Shown: positions 5,207 through 5,661 of the stretch, piece after piece | Layout of the letters: each line of letters begins with the position of its first letter | How positions within the stretch are numbered: position 1 is the first letter of the stretch | From: Micromonosporaceae bacterium | GTDB lineage: Bacteria > Actinomycetota > Actinomycetes > Mycobacteriales > Micromonosporaceae | Direction of reading: 5' to 3' | DNA length: 5,661 nt | NCBI GenBank assembly: GCA_017354595.1 | Contig: JAFMQQ010000238.1 | Location: 1-5,661, forward strand | Program-made: the position numbers and the translations under genes | Notes under the pieces: generated by a model | Database searches by the model: none | What the model was told of the DNA's origin: nothing | What the model saw: the letters and a program-made list of their open reading frames with translations, nothing else

Positions 5207-5661
5207 GTGCCCGAGTACGACGACGACGCCACGCCCGAGCCGCAGCAGGCCAACGGCGGTGAGCCAACCGGCCAGCCGACCGCTGACCTGGACGCTGGCC
5301 CGGAGCCCATCGATGAGGCGATCCCGGATCCGGTCGCCGAGCTGCGCCAGAAGCTTCGTTTCGCCGCCGGCGACTGGTACGTCGTGCACTCCTACGCCGG
5401 TTACGAGAACAAGGTGAAGGCGAACCTGGAGAACCGCATCTCCAGCCTCGACATGGAGGAGTTCATCTACCAGGTCGAGGTACCGACCCGGGAAGAGGTC
5501 GAGGTCAAGAGCGGCAAGCGGATGCAGGTGCAGAACAAGGTCTTCCCGGGGTACATCCTGGTCCGGATGGAACTGACCCCGGAGTCGTACTCCTGCGTCC
5601 GCAACACGCCAGGAGTGACCGGCTTCGTCGGTGCCACCGATCGGGCCGATCGACCGGCGCC
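5207..5661 (+). CDS. nusG: NusG transcription elongation factor (N-terminal part, cut by window edge)
   Basis: The frame is open to the right edge, giving 151 residues of NusG. An acidic, Pro/Glu-rich N-terminal extension (about residues 2-50, likely disordered) precedes the NGN domain, which starts near DWYVVHSYAGYENKV (W57) and includes the family blocks KVFPGYILVRM and NTPGVTGFVG. The KOW domain lies outside the window. NusG binds RNA polymerase through NGN, modulates pausing, and links to Rho or the ribosome. The GTG at 5207 is preferred because GGGGGGA (5191-5197) lies 9 bases upstream. The in-frame ATG at 5189 adds six residues, but its GGGAG (5183-5187) is only one base away. The gene starts 29 bases after secE and is probably co-transcribed with it. 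Confidence 0.95.
   Translation, partial: MPEYDDDATPEPQQANGGEPTGQPTADLDAGPEPIDEAIPDPVAELRQKLRFAAGDWYVVHSYAGYENKVKANLENRISSLDMEEFIYQVEVPTREEVEVKSGKRMQVQNKVFPGYILVRMELTPESYSCVRNTPGVTGFVGATDRADRPA

Overview
The window looks like part of the chromosome of a high-GC actinobacterium, most likely of the Micromonosporaceae (Micromonospora/Salinispora type). Four things support this: the strong GC bias at third codon positions; frequent GTG starts (GGDEF-EAL gene, rpmG, secE, nusG); the actinobacterial gene order tRNA-Thr, tRNA-Met, rpmG, hadA, hadB, tRNA-Trp, secE, nusG; and the UPF0336/HadA-type protein. The family-level placement is inferred from general knowledge, not from a search.

Layout. Bases 1-204 are a non-coding leader with one clear dyad (TTTGCGC-N8-GCGCAAA). 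It precedes a two-gene unit on the + strand: a 65-residue protein with a signal peptide or membrane anchor (205-402), then, 25 nt later, an 846-residue membrane protein with GAF, GGDEF and EAL domains (428-2968). Its GGDEF motif is degenerate (GGDQF) and its EAL site looks complete, so it is probably a membrane-bound c-di-GMP phosphodiesterase. A short spacer with a candidate promoter follows. Next comes the translation/lipid block: tRNA-Thr(GGT) with encoded CCA, tRNA-Met(CAT) without it, rpmG (ribosomal protein L33), and hadA and hadB (subunits of a (3R)-hydroxyacyl-ACP dehydratase). A second spacer (4356-4444) carries a good promoter candidate, a 9-bp inverted repeat and a small hairpin resembling the tRNA-Trp acceptor. 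It leads into tRNA-Trp(CCA), secE (SecE with a long Asp-rich repeat extension) and the start of nusG, which runs off the right edge.

How the genes work together. tRNA-Thr, tRNA-Met and L33 serve translation. HadA and HadB would act together in the fatty-acid elongation cycle. SecE is an essential subunit of the SecYEG translocon, and NusG is a transcription elongation factor that couples to the ribosome. The block matches the well-known mycobacterial order, except that hadC is missing between hadB and tRNA-Trp, which fits an organism without mycolic acids. The small-protein/GGDEF-EAL pair is the accessory part and the least explained. No mobile element, CRISPR array or clearly new multi-gene system is visible. 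The most unusual items are the small exported peptide upstream of the c-di-GMP enzyme, the 15-bp tandem repeat inside secE, and the tRNA-like hairpin before tRNA-Trp.
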